Both the position numbers and the translations under genes were made by a program. A stretch of 64,000 bases of DNA, from contig OY992540.1 of assembly GCA_963921195.1 (NCBI GenBank), forward strand, positions 36,386,971-36,450,970, written 5' to 3'. Numbering within the stretch: position 1 is the stretch's first letter; each line of letters opens with the position of its first letter. The notes under the pieces are model-generated. The model ran no database searches, had not been told where the DNA came from, and was given only the letters and a program-made list of their open reading frames with translations. Shown here in pieces: positions 1 through 11,559 of this stretch. Origin of the DNA: Pegoplata infirma. Its lineage: Eukaryota; Arthropoda; Insecta; Diptera; Anthomyiidae.

Positions 1-2284
1 AAGGACAACAAAGTCACTAAAAATAGTAAAAAAGTTCACAAGAAACTAAAAGAAGTTAAGAAAGAAAAACTTGACGTGGACATTCCAAAATCGCTGTCTG
101 ATAAGAACTCTTCTTCCGAGGAAATTAGTAAAAAAAAAAGAAAATATTCATATATAATGTGTGCACTGTGCTGTAAGTTTAAACGATAGATAACTCAAAA
201 TATTTAATTATTTGAACTTTTTTTTTGTTTAGCAAAATTAATTCATTGTGAATATATAAAGGCTCACGAAGATACCCACAAAGAACATCGAGAACGCAAC
301 GAAATTTGTCCTAAATGTGGTATAAAGTTATATCATAAACGTGCAATGTATAATCATATGTTAATTCATCAGGAAAATCGTGAAAAAAAATATAAATGTG
401 AATTTTGTGACAAGGCTTATTTTCACCGTGGTGGACTCAATATTCACCGGCGTATACACTTGGGTCAAATGGTATCTTGCCCAATATGTTCTAAAGAATT
501 TTATCGTCAAGTTGATTTGGACAGCCATGTTGCAACACATTCTGCCGCTCCACTGAATACTAATTTAAAAAAAGTACGTTGTATTAGGCAATAATTAGCA
601 TAATACATACACACCATTTATAGAAATAATTCGAAGATCAATTGTAATTCGAAGATTATTATTGTAATTCGAAGATTGCATTTGTAATTCAAAGAATGCA
701 TTTGTAATTCGAAGAATCCATTTGTAATTTGAAAATTCTACTTGTTATTCGAAAATTTTAATTCCAAAAAATTAATTGTAATTTAAAAAAGGAATAATTG
801 TAATTCGAAAAGGATTATTTGTAATTCGAAGTAGATCAATATTAATCAAAAATATCTACACCATTTACATGAGTAAATCGTAAAATATCAATTGTAATTC
901 AAAGATCAATTATAATTCGAAAATGATCTATTGTAATTCAAAAAAGATCAATTGTAATTCATAAAATATTAATTGTTATTCTGTAAATGTTGCAGTTTTT
1001 TTCCGAATTACAATTGATCTTTTTCGAATTACAATTGATTTTTTTTTTAATTACAATTGATATTTTTCGAATGTCATGTTTTTTTAATGACAGTTAAAAA
1101 AATCAATTGTAAAAAAAAAAAATTAATTGTAATTCAAAAAAGATTAATTGCAATCAAAAATAGATCAATTAAAATTAGAAATAGATCAATTGTAATATAA
1201 AAAGATCAATTGAAGTTCAAAGAAGATCTATTGTAATCCGAAAAGATCAATTGAAATTCGAAATAGATCTAGTAATTTAAAAATATCTGCCCCATTTACA
1301 GATGTAATTCGTAGAAAATCAATTGTAATTCGAATATTGTATTCTGCAAATGGTGTGTATCTTTTTCGAATTAAAGTTGATCGAATATACAATTGATATT
1401 TTTCAAATTACAAGTGATCAACTTTGAATTACAATTGATCAATTTTGAATTACAATTGATCTTTTTTGAATTACATTTGATATTTTTTGAATGACAATTA
1501 ATCTTTTTCGAATTACAATTGATGTTTTTGGATTGCAATTGATCTTTTTGAATGACAGTTAATCTTTTACAATTGATTTTTTGAACTTTTAGATTTGAAT
1601 AGAAATTTTCAAATTACAATTTATCTTTTTCGAAAACCAATTTATCTTTTTCGAATAACAATTTGTTTTTTTCGAGTTACAATTAATCTTTTTCGAATTA
1701 CTATTGATCTTTTTTAATTTACTATTGATGTTTTTCGAGTTACAATTGATTTTGTTTTGAATTACAATTAATATTTTTCGAATTACAAAGGGAATTTTAG
1801 AATTATAAATGGAATCTTCGAATTACAAATGAAATCTTCGAATTACAAGTAGAATCTTCGAATTGCAATTGATAATTTTTGAATTACATATGTAAATGGT
1901 ATATATCAAATTTATTTTCATTTATTAATAACATGTATTTAACAGCAACAATATTATGTGGAATGCAAAGAATGTGGCAAGAATGTGCCTTCTCGCCGTT
2001 GGAAAACTCATCAAGATGCTCATTTAAATATATTTAAAATGAAATGCACTTTATGCGATAAACATTTTGTTACCAGACATTCGTAAGTTTATTATTAACT
2101 AAAACAAATTCAAAGATCATGTTTGCTTTTTCTTTTGTTTAGATGTCAGCAACATGTGAGAAGAGCTCATAAAACAACAAAGAGTGACTATGATAAAGTC
2201 ATTTTATATTATGGAGATACGCAAGGTCGAACTTCTCATTTAATGATACAACAGACACAAAAATTAAAACCCATTTTGGAATAG
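1..2284 (+). CDS. C2H2 zinc-finger protein, gene 1 of a tandem cluster (3' part, 5' end outside window)
   Basis: Exons read as <1..172, 233..573, 1946..2082 and 2143..2284, all with GT-AG borders; 263 residues are visible and the stop is TAG at 2282. The first exon is a Lys/Ser-rich linker ending in MCALC. Six C2H2 fingers follow: finger 1 is split by the first intron, fingers 2-4 lie in exon 2 (CPKC, CEFC, CPIC), finger 5 on exon 3 (CKEC) and finger 6 split over the last intron (CTLC). By comparison with genes 2 and 4 the missing 5' end probably codes a ZAD domain, but that is inference. Family knowledge: nuclear, DNA-binding, probably transcriptional or chromatin regulator. Poly(A) signal AATAAA at 2290. 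The second intron is filled by a minisatellite. Target DNA and named orthologue are not recognisable. Confidence 0.88.
611..1902. repeat. Inverted minisatellite array in gene 1 intron
   Basis: Degenerate units close to GATCAATTGTAATTCGAAAA fill the intron. They read forward from about 620 to 980 and 1100 to 1350, and as the reverse complement from about 1000 to 1060 and 1360 to 1890. The ends carry the same motif, ACACCATTTA at 611 and TAAATGGT at 1893, so this looks like one foldback element with internal tandem repeats. Each unit holds two short palindromes, CAATTG and TTCGAA. The same family recurs at 32.4, 43.4, 45.1 and 45.6 kb. Confidence 0.75.
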
Positions 2285-2577
2285 ATTAAAATAAATTTAT
2301 TTTTTTCATTTTGTAAATTGCACTGGCCGAAATTTGTGAATTTTTTGGATACGTCTGGGATCTAAAAGACACGTTATTGTGAACGTTGACCCGAATTTTC
2401 TTAAAAACCTGACGTGGAAAAAATTTTAAACCATATTAGGCATCAGCATCGAAAGGTTAGTTGAATACGAGTGGTCAGATCGAAGTCGCATTGTCAGTCA
2501 ATGTTATCATAAATTTTCAATATAATAGGAGTGTATTAAAAAATAAATAATAGCTCTGTCTTTTGCAGACCGGATTT
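2285..2577. other. Intergenic DNA after gene 1
   Basis: AT-rich sequence without an ORF. The only recognisable piece is TTTTGCAGACCGGATT near 2561, one end of the element seen complete at 24812-25156; a palindromic MITE starts directly behind it at 2578. Confidence 0.4.
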
Positions 2578-4102
2578 TACCCTATTCACACGTACAGTTT
2601 TAAATCGTTTTTAGCAGCAATATTTTTAGCACTTTTTTTATTCTATTGTAGTATATTGACTTCTGTCAATATAATAAACTTATACCCTATTCACACGTAC
2701 AGTTTTATACCCTATTCAGTGCAGTTTTAAACCGTTTTTAGCAATTATTTTTAGCATTTTCTGTCAATATACTGTAATAGCATAAAGAAAGAGCTAAAAA
2801 TATTGCTGCTAAAAACGGTTTAAAACTGTACATGTGAATAGGGTATTAAATCGTTTTTAGCAGCAATATTTTTAGCACTTTCTTTATTCTATTACAGTAT
2901 ATTGACAGACAATGCTAAAAATAATTGATAAAAACGATTTAAAACTGTAAGTGTGAATAGGGTATTACAGTTTTATACTGTATACAGACTTGCGTGATTT
3001 TAAAATCACTATGTGATTTTCCTTTGAACAAAATATACATAGTGATTTACAAAATCACCTCAAATTGTACTAGCATAAAGAAAAATCACAAAATCATCTC
3101 AATTTACCATGGTAAGGCCATGTTCACACTACAAGAACTTACCATGGTAAGTTGAGATGATTTTGCAATTTTTCTTTATGCTAGTACAATTTGAGATGAT
3201 TTTGTAAATCACTATGTGATTTTGTTCAAAGAAAAATCACATAGTGATTTTAAAATCACGCTAGTCTGTATACAGTATAAGTTCTTGTAGTGTGAACATG
3301 GCTTTAATACCCTATTCACACGTACAGTTTTAAATCGTTTTTAGCAGCAATATTTTTAGCACTTTCTTTATTCTATTACAGTATATTGACAGAAAATGCT
3401 AAAAATAATTGCTAAAAACGGTTTAAAACTGTAAGTGTGAATAGGGTATAAACCGTTTTTAGCAATTATTTTGTAATAGAATAAAGAAAGTGCTAAAAAT
3501 ATTGCTGCTAAAAACGATTTAAAACGTACGTGTGAATAGGGTATTATACCCTATTCACACGTACAGTTTTATTCTATTAATATACGGCGTCCACACTTGC
3601 TGTTTTGACGTGTTCAAGAGTGAGATGTTTAAAAAGTCTTTGTTCTGTGTCCATTATACCCTATTCTCACTTACAGTTTTAAACCGTTTTTAGCAATTAT
3701 TTTTAGCTTTTTCTGTCAATATACTGTAATAGAATAAAGAAAGTGCTAAAAATATTGCTGCTAAAAACGATTTAAAACTGTACGTGTGAATAGGGTATTA
3801 CGTTTTATTCTGCTACTGGTCTTTTGTTGAACAACTTGTTTAAGGTCGCTAGTGTGAACTCCATATAATACCCTATTCACACTTACAGTTTAAAACCGTT
3901 TTTAGCAATTATTTTTAGCATTTTCCGTCAATATACTGTAATAGAATAAAGAAAGTGCTAAAAATATTCCTGCTAAAAACGATTTAAAACTGTACGTGTG
4001 AATAGGGTATAAAACGAAAAGTGTTGCTAAAAATGGTTTTTAGCTGTAAGTAAGAACAGGGTATGAACTCCATATAAAACTGTACGTGTGAATAGGGTAT
4101 TA
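2578..4102. mobile_element. Cluster of 141-bp palindromic MITEs
   Basis: At least ten whole or partial copies of one short hairpin element. Ends are TACCCTATTCACAC and its complement, then CAGTTTTAAA; the two halves are near-complementary. Near full-length copies: 2707-2845, 3308-3448, 3657-3797 and 3869-4009, the last three all 141 bp. Partial or end-lacking copies: 2578, 2683, 2846-2964, 3449-3543, 3546 and 4010-4102. Copies abut or sit inside one another. No coding capacity; a non-autonomous DNA element moved in trans is the likely origin. Terminal TA may belong to the target. Confidence 0.85.
2976..3303. repeat. Foldback made of two head-to-head MITE copies
   Basis: A long inverted repeat with arms of about 135-150 bp: the left arm begins TACTGTATACAGAC, the right arm ends GTCTGTATACAGTA, and the centre is ACCATGGTAAGGCCATG. 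It ends with AGTTCTTGTAGTGTGAACAT, whose complement sits in the centre. A single copy of the same unit lies at 37427-37592. Confidence 0.8.
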
Positions 4103-4273
4103 CACATGTTCGACACGTACCAGAAATGCATAGATTTTTCTGTTAACAAATGTCACTTGATTTGTTGTTAATGTATTTACATCGATTTATAATTTAAATA
4201 AAACTGTAGGCATTACTTTTTGATTGATCTCTAACATAATTGTTAAGGGAAAATGCTTAACAATTATGTCTAA

Positions 4274-4542
4274 TACCATATTCACATTGGCATGTTTAAA
4301 TTTAAACATGTGTTTCCCCATACATTGAAAACAAAACATCGTTTTATTTTAAACATCTCGAAAACATCTCGGAAACACGAAATAACAACCCTGTGTTAAG
4401 TTGTCATCAAAAAAACAGCCGCTGTTAAACGAACCAGAAGAGATGCGGATGCTTTTTTAAACTACTGACAATGCGAACACTTTCGTTTAATTTTAAACAC
4501 AAAAGTTAAACGATGTTTTAAACATTGTATGTGAATGTAGTA
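4274..4542. mobile_element. MITE with TACCATATTCACATT ends
   Basis: Left end TACCATATTCACATTGGCAT and right end ATGTGAATGTAGTA are inverted repeats, followed inward by GTTTAAA on both sides. Same design as the 141-bp family (TAxxxTATTCACA ends) but a different sequence. Confidence 0.6.
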
Positions 4543-4579
4543 TACGATGCGTTAACATAAAACAACTGACGTTTGTTAA

Positions 4580-4720
4580 TACCCAATTCACACGTACAGT
4601 TTTAAATCGTTTTTAGCAGCAATATTTTTAGCACTTTCTTTATTCTATTACAGTATATTGACAGAAAATGCTAAAAATAATTGCTAAAAACGGTTTAAAA
4701 CTGTAAGTGTGAATTGGGTA
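4580..4720. mobile_element. 141-bp palindromic MITE, variant copy
   Basis: Exactly 141 bp and co-linear with the copies at 3.3-4.0 kb, but both ends carry a matching change: TACCCAATTC on the left and GAATTGGGTA on the right instead of CTATTC and GAATAG. Confidence 0.85.
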
Positions 4721-4892
4721 TAACAGAAAAATCTATGATTTTCTGGTACGTGTAGAACTTGTGTTAAAAAGCCCGATATCGTGGAAGTCCCTACTGTTGA
4801 GTACTTGGTACTTAAATACTCAGTTATTTTACAACACTATTCCACAGGAGTATTTTCTGAAAAACTATTGGATGCCCCAAGATTACGTTAAA

Positions 4893-7800
4893 ATGGATCA
4901 AAATGTTTGTCGAATTTGTTTGGAACTGCCAGCAATATTGAATTGGAATACAGAAATAATTGATTTTGTGACCTACAGAGACTGCTACTACAAATACACT
5001 CAGATGGAGGAAGATGGTAATATTGATTGACTGCTCCAAAAAAAAAATTGTTAATGTTGGCGCAACAACAAAATACATGTAAAAATTTTGCTGTGTGCTG
5101 CTGTATTGTAAAGAGACACTTTTAAACAAATTCTAATACAAGTTTATTTTAGTTGCAGATCCATTTACCCAAATGTTGTGTAAACAATGTACGATAGATT
5201 TAAAAAACACCTACTTTTTGATACAAAAAGCACTAGAGTCATATAACATACTCCAACAACCTTTTGTTAATTTACATGAGACAAGTGTGATTAAAGAGGA
5301 AAACGAAATATTGCAAATGGTAGATCCTGCTGCAGGATTTGAAACGGTATTATTTGAACAATCGTTAATGGAAGGTGAAGAAACAGAAGAAAATGATCTG
5401 TTACAAACAATGTCGGATCAGTCAACTGTAGAAAATCCAAGAATAAAACAATTGTTAATGAAAGGTGGTGATGCAGAAGAAAGGGTTATGTTACAAAAAA
5501 TAACGGACCAATCTATCAAAGAAAAGCCAAAAGTGAAACAAAAAGCCAAAAAATCAAAAGTAAAAAGAATCAAGTTAAAAAAGGAGACAACACTTCCATT
5601 AGATTCAAAAGATATAATTAATAGCACACAAACTTTATTAAAAACTAATTCTTCATCAGAAGACATTATTTTAGATAGTCAAAAAACCAGGAAGACCCCA
5701 GCTGTAATGTGTCAATACTGCTGTAAGTTACACTTTTTGAAACCATGTGTATTGAAAATCTTATTTTTCTTTCTTATTAGCAAAATTAATAAGTGAGGAC
5801 TTTATAAAATTGCACGAAAAAACTCATGAAGAACATAGAGAACGCACAGAGACATGTTCCATATGTGGTATAAAGCTGTACAATAAAAAAACAATGTATG
5901 GTCATATGTTAATTCATAAAGAAAATCGCAAAAAATTTAAATGTGAATTTTGTAATAAGGAATACCTATGTCGCGGTGGACTTAATGTACACCGACGAAA
6001 ACATTTGGGAACCATGGTGCCATGTCCAATATGTGGAAAAGAGTTTTATCGTAAGGGGGATATGATAAAACATAATGTTATAGCACATGCTTCCACATCA
6101 CTGGTTAGCAACAGTGATGTTAAAATCGTACGTACTATTATTTATATATATTTATATTTAGAAAATCTTCAGATTAAATTATATTCTATTTCAGAAAAAA
6201 AAATACGTAGAGTGCAAAGATTGTGGAAAAAATATTCCGTCTTATCGATTTAAAGCTCATCATTTTCTTCACATAAAACAATTTTTAATGAAATGTGGTC
6301 TATGTGACAAACAGTTTGTTACCAAAGAAACGTAAGTTACTTTTTTTACTAAAAAGCAATAGTTATACTGCGGCAAAGGAATAGTTTTTTTTAAATAAAA
6401 GTATTTTGAACGGTTAAAAAAAGCGCTCTTTGCCGTAGTACATTCTATGTCAAATATACCACTAATATATACATATACAGTGGGCGACAATACATTGGAA
6501 ACTTTTTTATAGTAGATGAAATTTGTTAAAAACAAAGTTAACAAAACTAAACGTTATAATTATCAAACAAGTAATATAAAAAAACGATATGTACACCCAA
6601 AAAATTTCCCAGTTACTAGCTACTATTTTTTTAACTGAGTCCCAGTTAAAATACACCTAACTGAGTCCCAGTTATTCAAATTGGTTGACAATAACTAATA
6701 TTTTTAAATATAGAAAACAACTATTGTCCAGTCAACGGGAACCAACATTTACGTTATTTTTAATTGTTATTTATAATCATTTGAAAAGTCAAAAAATAAA
6801 TAAAGAACACCAACATTGATTATTTTTATTTCATATTTCCTTTATTTGATTTTATCTTAACATTTTATTTTCACTTGCACATCATACACATTTTTTTCTT
6901 GTTTAATTTTTGAATAGAGCATCGCCTTATGACTTTTTCCATTCCATGTTTTTCTTGGTCTCTGTCTGAAAATAATGATAATATTTAGCTCATTTTTGTA
7001 AAATATTTCTCTTAATCCAATAGATCAGTCTTACCTTATCAAAACAAAATATTTTAAAGTCCAAATTTTCCAATATTTATTTATTTGTTTATTTTTTTGG
7101 TTTGTATTTATTTTATTTTTTTTTAAATAATTTTGACAAAATGAAATAAATTGAAACACAGGGCAACTAAAACTCTGTTATAATTTACTGAAATCCCAGT
7201 TATTTAATACTACATTAGTTATTTGAACAGAATTGGGTTTTAACTGGGAAATTCTTTAACTATACGACTGGGAAATTTTTTCGGTGTAGGTAATTTATCA
7301 AGCTTTAATTTAAGCTTAATTGCGTCCAGATTGGGAAAATAATGAATGTGTTACGAGGGTCGATGTAGAAAATGAAAAAATTTATAGACATTTTTCAGAA
7401 CATTTTTAAAAAATATTTGCGAGTCGATTTTTTCCAAGTTAAAACATTAGAAATTTAAAAAAAAGTCCAATAGTTTTTATTCAGTGATCAAGTAATTTTT
7501 CCAACAACCCAAACAGACAGTGGAATTTTTTAAGTACAGTAGCAAAAATCCACATTTTTTGACCTCCAATTCTTTTGACCACTAATTTTTTATAAACAAA
7601 GAAAAGATGTTATTGTTTATTAATTTTAGTACACTCAAGTATATGCTAAGGATATATTAAGATAATTTTAATTTCTCTTTGTTAACAAAAAATTGGTTGT
7701 CAAAAGAATTGGAGGTCAAAAAATGTGGATTTTTGCTACTGTACTTAAAAAAAAAATTCCACTGTTTGTTTGGGTTGTAGGAAAAATTATTTGATCACTG

Positions 7801-8278
7801 ACTATTGGACCTTTTTTTAAATTTCTAATGTTCTAACTTGGAAAAAATCTACTCGGAAATATTTTTTAAAAATGTTTTGAAAAATGTATATAAATTTTTT
7901 CATTTTCCACATCGACCCTCGTAACACATTCATTATTTTCCCAATCTGGACGCTATTAAGCTTTTATTAAAGCTTGATAATTTACCTATATAACATTTTT
8001 TTTATAATACTTGTTTGATAATTATAACGTTTAGTTTTGTTAACATTGTCTTTAACAAATTTCATCTACTATAAAAAAGTTTCCAATGTATTGTCGCCCA
8101 CTGTATATATTATTTATATATTATATATATTTTTAGCTGTGTGAAACATCTAACCAGATATCATAAAAAAAATAGAGAAGATTCAAAAAAATTAATAATA
8201 ATGTTAGAAAAAAGTGACATGCGATTTACTCCCTTATTAATGGAACAAAAAGAGACAGTAAAGACCATATTGGAATGA
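4893..8278 (+). CDS. ZAD-type C2H2 zinc-finger protein, gene 2
   Basis: Exons 4893..5016, 5159..5722, 5781..6127, 6195..6331 and 8137..8278 join in frame to 437 residues. The ATG at 4893 is chosen because the protein then opens MDQNVCRICLEL, like MNQNSCRICLEL in gene 3; an in-frame ATG at 4761 sits at the edge of a repeat. The ZAD domain has CRIC in exon 1 and CKQC at the start of exon 2, the two Cys pairs that bind zinc; ZADs generally dimerise. A Lys-rich acidic linker leads to six C2H2 fingers (finger 1 split at MCQYC|S, then CSIC, CEFC, CPIC, CKDC, CGLC). The last intron (6332-8136) holds a 1.6-kb palindromic transposon. Probably a nuclear DNA-binding regulator; target unknown. Confidence 0.88.
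6478..8103. mobile_element. Palindromic Tc1/mariner-like non-autonomous element in gene 2 intron
   Basis: Starts CAGTGGGCGACAATACATTG at 6478 and ends with its complement at 8103, both flanked by TA. The arms stay complementary for over 400 bp towards a centre near 7600-7660. TA duplication plus CAGTG ends fit the Tc1/mariner group. Another element (6594-7286) is inserted in the left arm at a TA. No transposase ORF remains. Confidence 0.8.
6594..7286. mobile_element. TA-flanked element with CACCCAAAAAATTTCCCAGT ends, nested
   Basis: Left end CACCCAAAAAATTTCCCAGT, right end ACTGGGAAATTTTTTCGGTG, TA on each side. It interrupts the left arm of the surrounding palindrome exactly where the right arm reads straight through, which proves the insertion. 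Repeats of CTGAGTCCCAGTTA occur near the left end. Confidence 0.8.
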
Positions 8279-8996
8279 ATTGAAAGAAAGCTAAGGTATT
8301 ATGTTTTTTTATTTTTTTTTAAAACATTAAGTTTTGTACTCAATAAAAAGCAACAATCGTGATTACGTACCGAATATTATCTGCAGGTAGTGGATCGGCG
8401 ACTGCCACCGCTGGGCAGTGACAAATTATGTGTTTCATCTAGAGTTTCTAAATTCCCGGACTTTTTGAATTCCCGGGAAACCGTTTTAAAAAAGTCGTAT
8501 TGCCGGGAATTTTCAGGAATTTTTTGATTTAAAAAAAATATGAACTTTATCATATAAAAATTATTATATTACAAATTATGGTCGTATTTTCCAATTTCTT
8601 TTGTAAAATAGTTTTATTAACCTCTAAAATATACGTAGAAAGTTCATAAAATCTAATTTTTGTAGAAATATTGGACCTTATCACAGTTGTAGTAGTTACT
8701 TTCATATATCCACTCCATACAAAATATTTGACAATTCAGAAAATATTATCCGATTTTAAAATTTTACAAAAAAAAATGTGTTTGTAAGAACTTTTTGGAT
8801 TTTTTTTTTTTTATTTTGTCTACGCCAACCGGAAGAAACAGTAGGATTATATTTTGAAGATATATTTAATAAAACTTTCGAATTATTAAAATTAATCGGT
8901 TTAAGGCATCCGTTCCAAATGAGAACACCAATATACTGTGTATATCAGGCTTTTACTTCATATATAAAATTTTAAGCTGAAAAACATTTTTTTTAT
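8279..8996. other. Intergenic DNA after gene 2
   Basis: No supported gene. From about 8440 it contains AAATTCCCGG and AATTCCCGGGAA, matching in inverted form CCCGGGAAATTTCCCGGGAA near 11461-11490, so 8440-11510 may be one composite element enclosing the 21-bp satellite. The short ORF at 8778-8975 has no recognisable domain. Confidence 0.4.
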
Positions 8997-8997
8997 A

Positions 8998-11157
8998 TTT
9001 TTTTAAATATCCAAATGTATTTTAAAATTGTCCAAATATATTTTAAAATTGTCCAATTGCATTTTAAAATTGTCCAAATGTAGTTTAAAATTTTCCAAAT
9101 GTATTTTAAAATTGTCCAAATCTATTTTAAAATTGTCCAAATGTATTTTAAAATTGTCTAAATGAAGTTTAAAATTTTTCAAATGTATTTTAAAAATTTC
9201 CAAATGTATTTTATAATTGTCCAATTGTATTTTAAAATTTTCCAAATGTATTTTCAAAATTGTCCAAATGTATTTTAAAATTGTGCGAATGTATTTTAAA
9301 ATTGTCCAAATGTAGTTTAAAATTTTCCAAATGTATTTTAAAATTGTCCAAATGTATTTTAAAATTGTCCAATTGTATTTTAAAACTTTCCAAATGTATT
9401 TTAAAATATTCTACGTAGAATTACATATAGAATATTTTACAATACATTTGAAAAATTTTAAAATACAATTGGACAATTTTAAAATACATTTGGACAATTT
9501 TAAAATACATTTGGAAAATTTTAAACTACACCATTTCCAATTGTATTTTAAAAATTTCCAAATGTATTTTAAAATTGTCCAAATGTATTTTAAAATTGTC
9601 CAAATGTATTTTAAAATTGTCCAAATATATTTTAAAATTGTCCAAATGTATTTTAAAATTGTCCAAATGTATTTTAAAATTGTCCAAATAAATTTTAAAA
9701 TTGTCCAAATGTATTTTAAAATTGTCCAAATGAATTTTAAAATTGTCCAAATATATTTTAAAATTGTCCAAATGCATTTTAAAATTATCCAAATGTATTT
9801 TAAAATTGTCCAAATGTAGTTTAAAATTTTCCAAATGTATTTTAAAATTGTCCAAATGTATTTTAAAATTGCCCAAATGTATTTTATAATTGTCTAAATG
9901 TAGTTTAAAATTTTCCAAATGTATTTTCAAAATTTCCAAATGTATTTTAAAATTGTCCAATTGTATTTTAAAAATTTCCAAATGTATTTTCAAAATTGTC
10001 CAAATGTATTTTAAAATTGTCCAAATGTATTTTAAAATTGTCCAAATCTAGTTTAAAATTTTAAAAATGTATTTTAAAATAGTCCAAATGTATTTTAAAA
10101 TTGTCCAATTGTATTTTAAAATTGTCCAAATGTATTTTAAAATATTCAACATAGAATTACACATAGAATATTTTAAAATACATTTGGAAAATTTTAAAAC
10201 ACAATTGGACAATTTTAAAATACATGTGGACAATTTTAAAATACATTTGGAAAATTTTAAACTACATTTGGACATATTTAAAATACATTTGGACAATTTT
10301 AAAATACATTTGGACAATTTTAAAATACATTTGGACAATTTTAAAATGCATTTGGAAAGTTTTAAACTACATTTGGACAATTTTAAAATACATTTGGATA
10401 ATTTTAAAATGCATTTGGACAATTTTAAAATATATTTGGACAATTTTAAAATACATTTGGACAATTTTAAAACACATTTGGACAATTTTAAAATTTATTT
10501 GGACAATTTTAAAATACATTTGGACAATTTTAAAATATATTTGGACAATTTTAAAATTCATTTGGACAATTTTAAAATATATTTGGACAATTTTAAAATA
10601 CATTTGGACAATTTTAAAATACATTTGGAAATTTTTAAAATACGATTGGAAATGGTGTACATTTGGATAATTTTAAAATATATTTGGACAATTTTAAAAT
10701 ACATTTGGACAATTTTGAAAATACATTTGGAAATTTTTAAAATACAACTGGACAATTTTAAAATACATTTGGAAATTTTTAAAATACATTTGGAAAATTT
10801 TAAACTACATTTGGACAATTTTAAAATACATTTGGACAATTTTAAAATACATTTGGACAATTTTGAAAATACATTTGGAAATTTTTAAAATACAACTGGA
10901 CAATTTTAAAATACATTTGGAAATTTTTAAAATACATTTCGGAAATTTAAAACTACATTTGGACAATTTTAAAATACATTTGGACAATTTTAAAATACAT
11001 TTGGACAATTTTAAAATACATTTGGACAATTTTAAAATTCATTTGGATAATTTTAAAATACATTTGGACAATTTTAAAATACATTTGGACAATTTTAAAA
11101 TACATTTGGACAATTTTAAAATACATTTAGAAATTTTTAAAATACAATTGGAAATGG
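8998..11157. repeat. 21-bp satellite array with inverted blocks
   Basis: About 100 copies of a 21-bp unit, core CCAAATGTATTTTAAAATTG. Orientation flips: forward 8998-9419, reverse about 9437-9530, forward 9535-10147, reverse 10160-11157. Flip points near 9408-9437 and 10140-10172 are short palindromes around TAGAATTACA. ACACCATTTCCAATTG or its complement marks breaks at 9526, about 10643 and the right end. Because 21 is a multiple of 3, heptad ORFs (KIHLDNF, MYFKIVQ) stay open in several frames on both strands; these are repeat artefacts. Confidence 0.92.
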
Positions 11158-11199
11158 TGTAGTGTTTCTTTAAAAAATTTAATTTTTTTAAAGTTTTAA

Positions 11200-11327
11200 C
11201 CGCAGTTTCTGTAAAACGAACGACATTCGTTCGTGACGAATTTGTGTGTATTTTGTTATTGTAACAAAAACAAAATACATGCAAATTCGTCGCAGACGAA
11301 TGGCGTTCGTATTACAGAAACTGGGGG
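11200..11327. mobile_element. Hairpin MITE with TTAA target duplication (piggyBac-like)
   Basis: TTAA at 11196 and at 11328 flank an almost perfect hairpin. The left arm runs CCGCAGTTTCTGTAAAACGA, then CGACATTCGT; the right arm is its near-complement ending CAGAAACTGGGGG. TTAA duplications are typical of piggyBac-type elements. No ORF. Confidence 0.75.
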
Positions 11328-11559
11328 TTAATGTTATTTTTAATAAATCATTTAAAAGTGTTTTAAAAATGTGTAAATTAAATATATTTTTCTTAAAAAA
11401 ATTAGCGACGAATTTCCGAAATTTCCCGAAGAAAAAATCCCGGAACTTTAAGCAAAATATTTCCCGGGAAATTTCCCGGGAATTCCCGGAAAATGTCTCA
11501 TTAAAAAAAGAAAAATATAAAAAGATTGAAAATGTTCTTTTAAACATTTTGTGAGTTAT

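Larger units (their letters stand above)
4108..4758. mobile_element. Element with ~37-bp inverted ends upstream of gene 2
   Basis: GTTCGACACGTACCAGAAAT at 4108 faces its near-complement ending GTACGTGTAGAAC at 4758. Two smaller MITEs lie inside (4274-4542 and 4580-4720). Its right end is 135 bp before the gene 2 start codon, so it could lie in or next to the promoter. Confidence 0.65.

Noticed and set aside
4761..4892. Upstream in-frame ATG for gene 2
   Set aside because: The extra 44 codons resemble no paralogue and begin at the edge of a mobile element; MDQNVCRIC at 4893 matches the family start.
9003..11162. Long ORFs of 74-273 codons on both strands
   Set aside because: All follow from a 21-bp tandem repeat whose period is a multiple of three; no domain, no start context, open in several frames at once.
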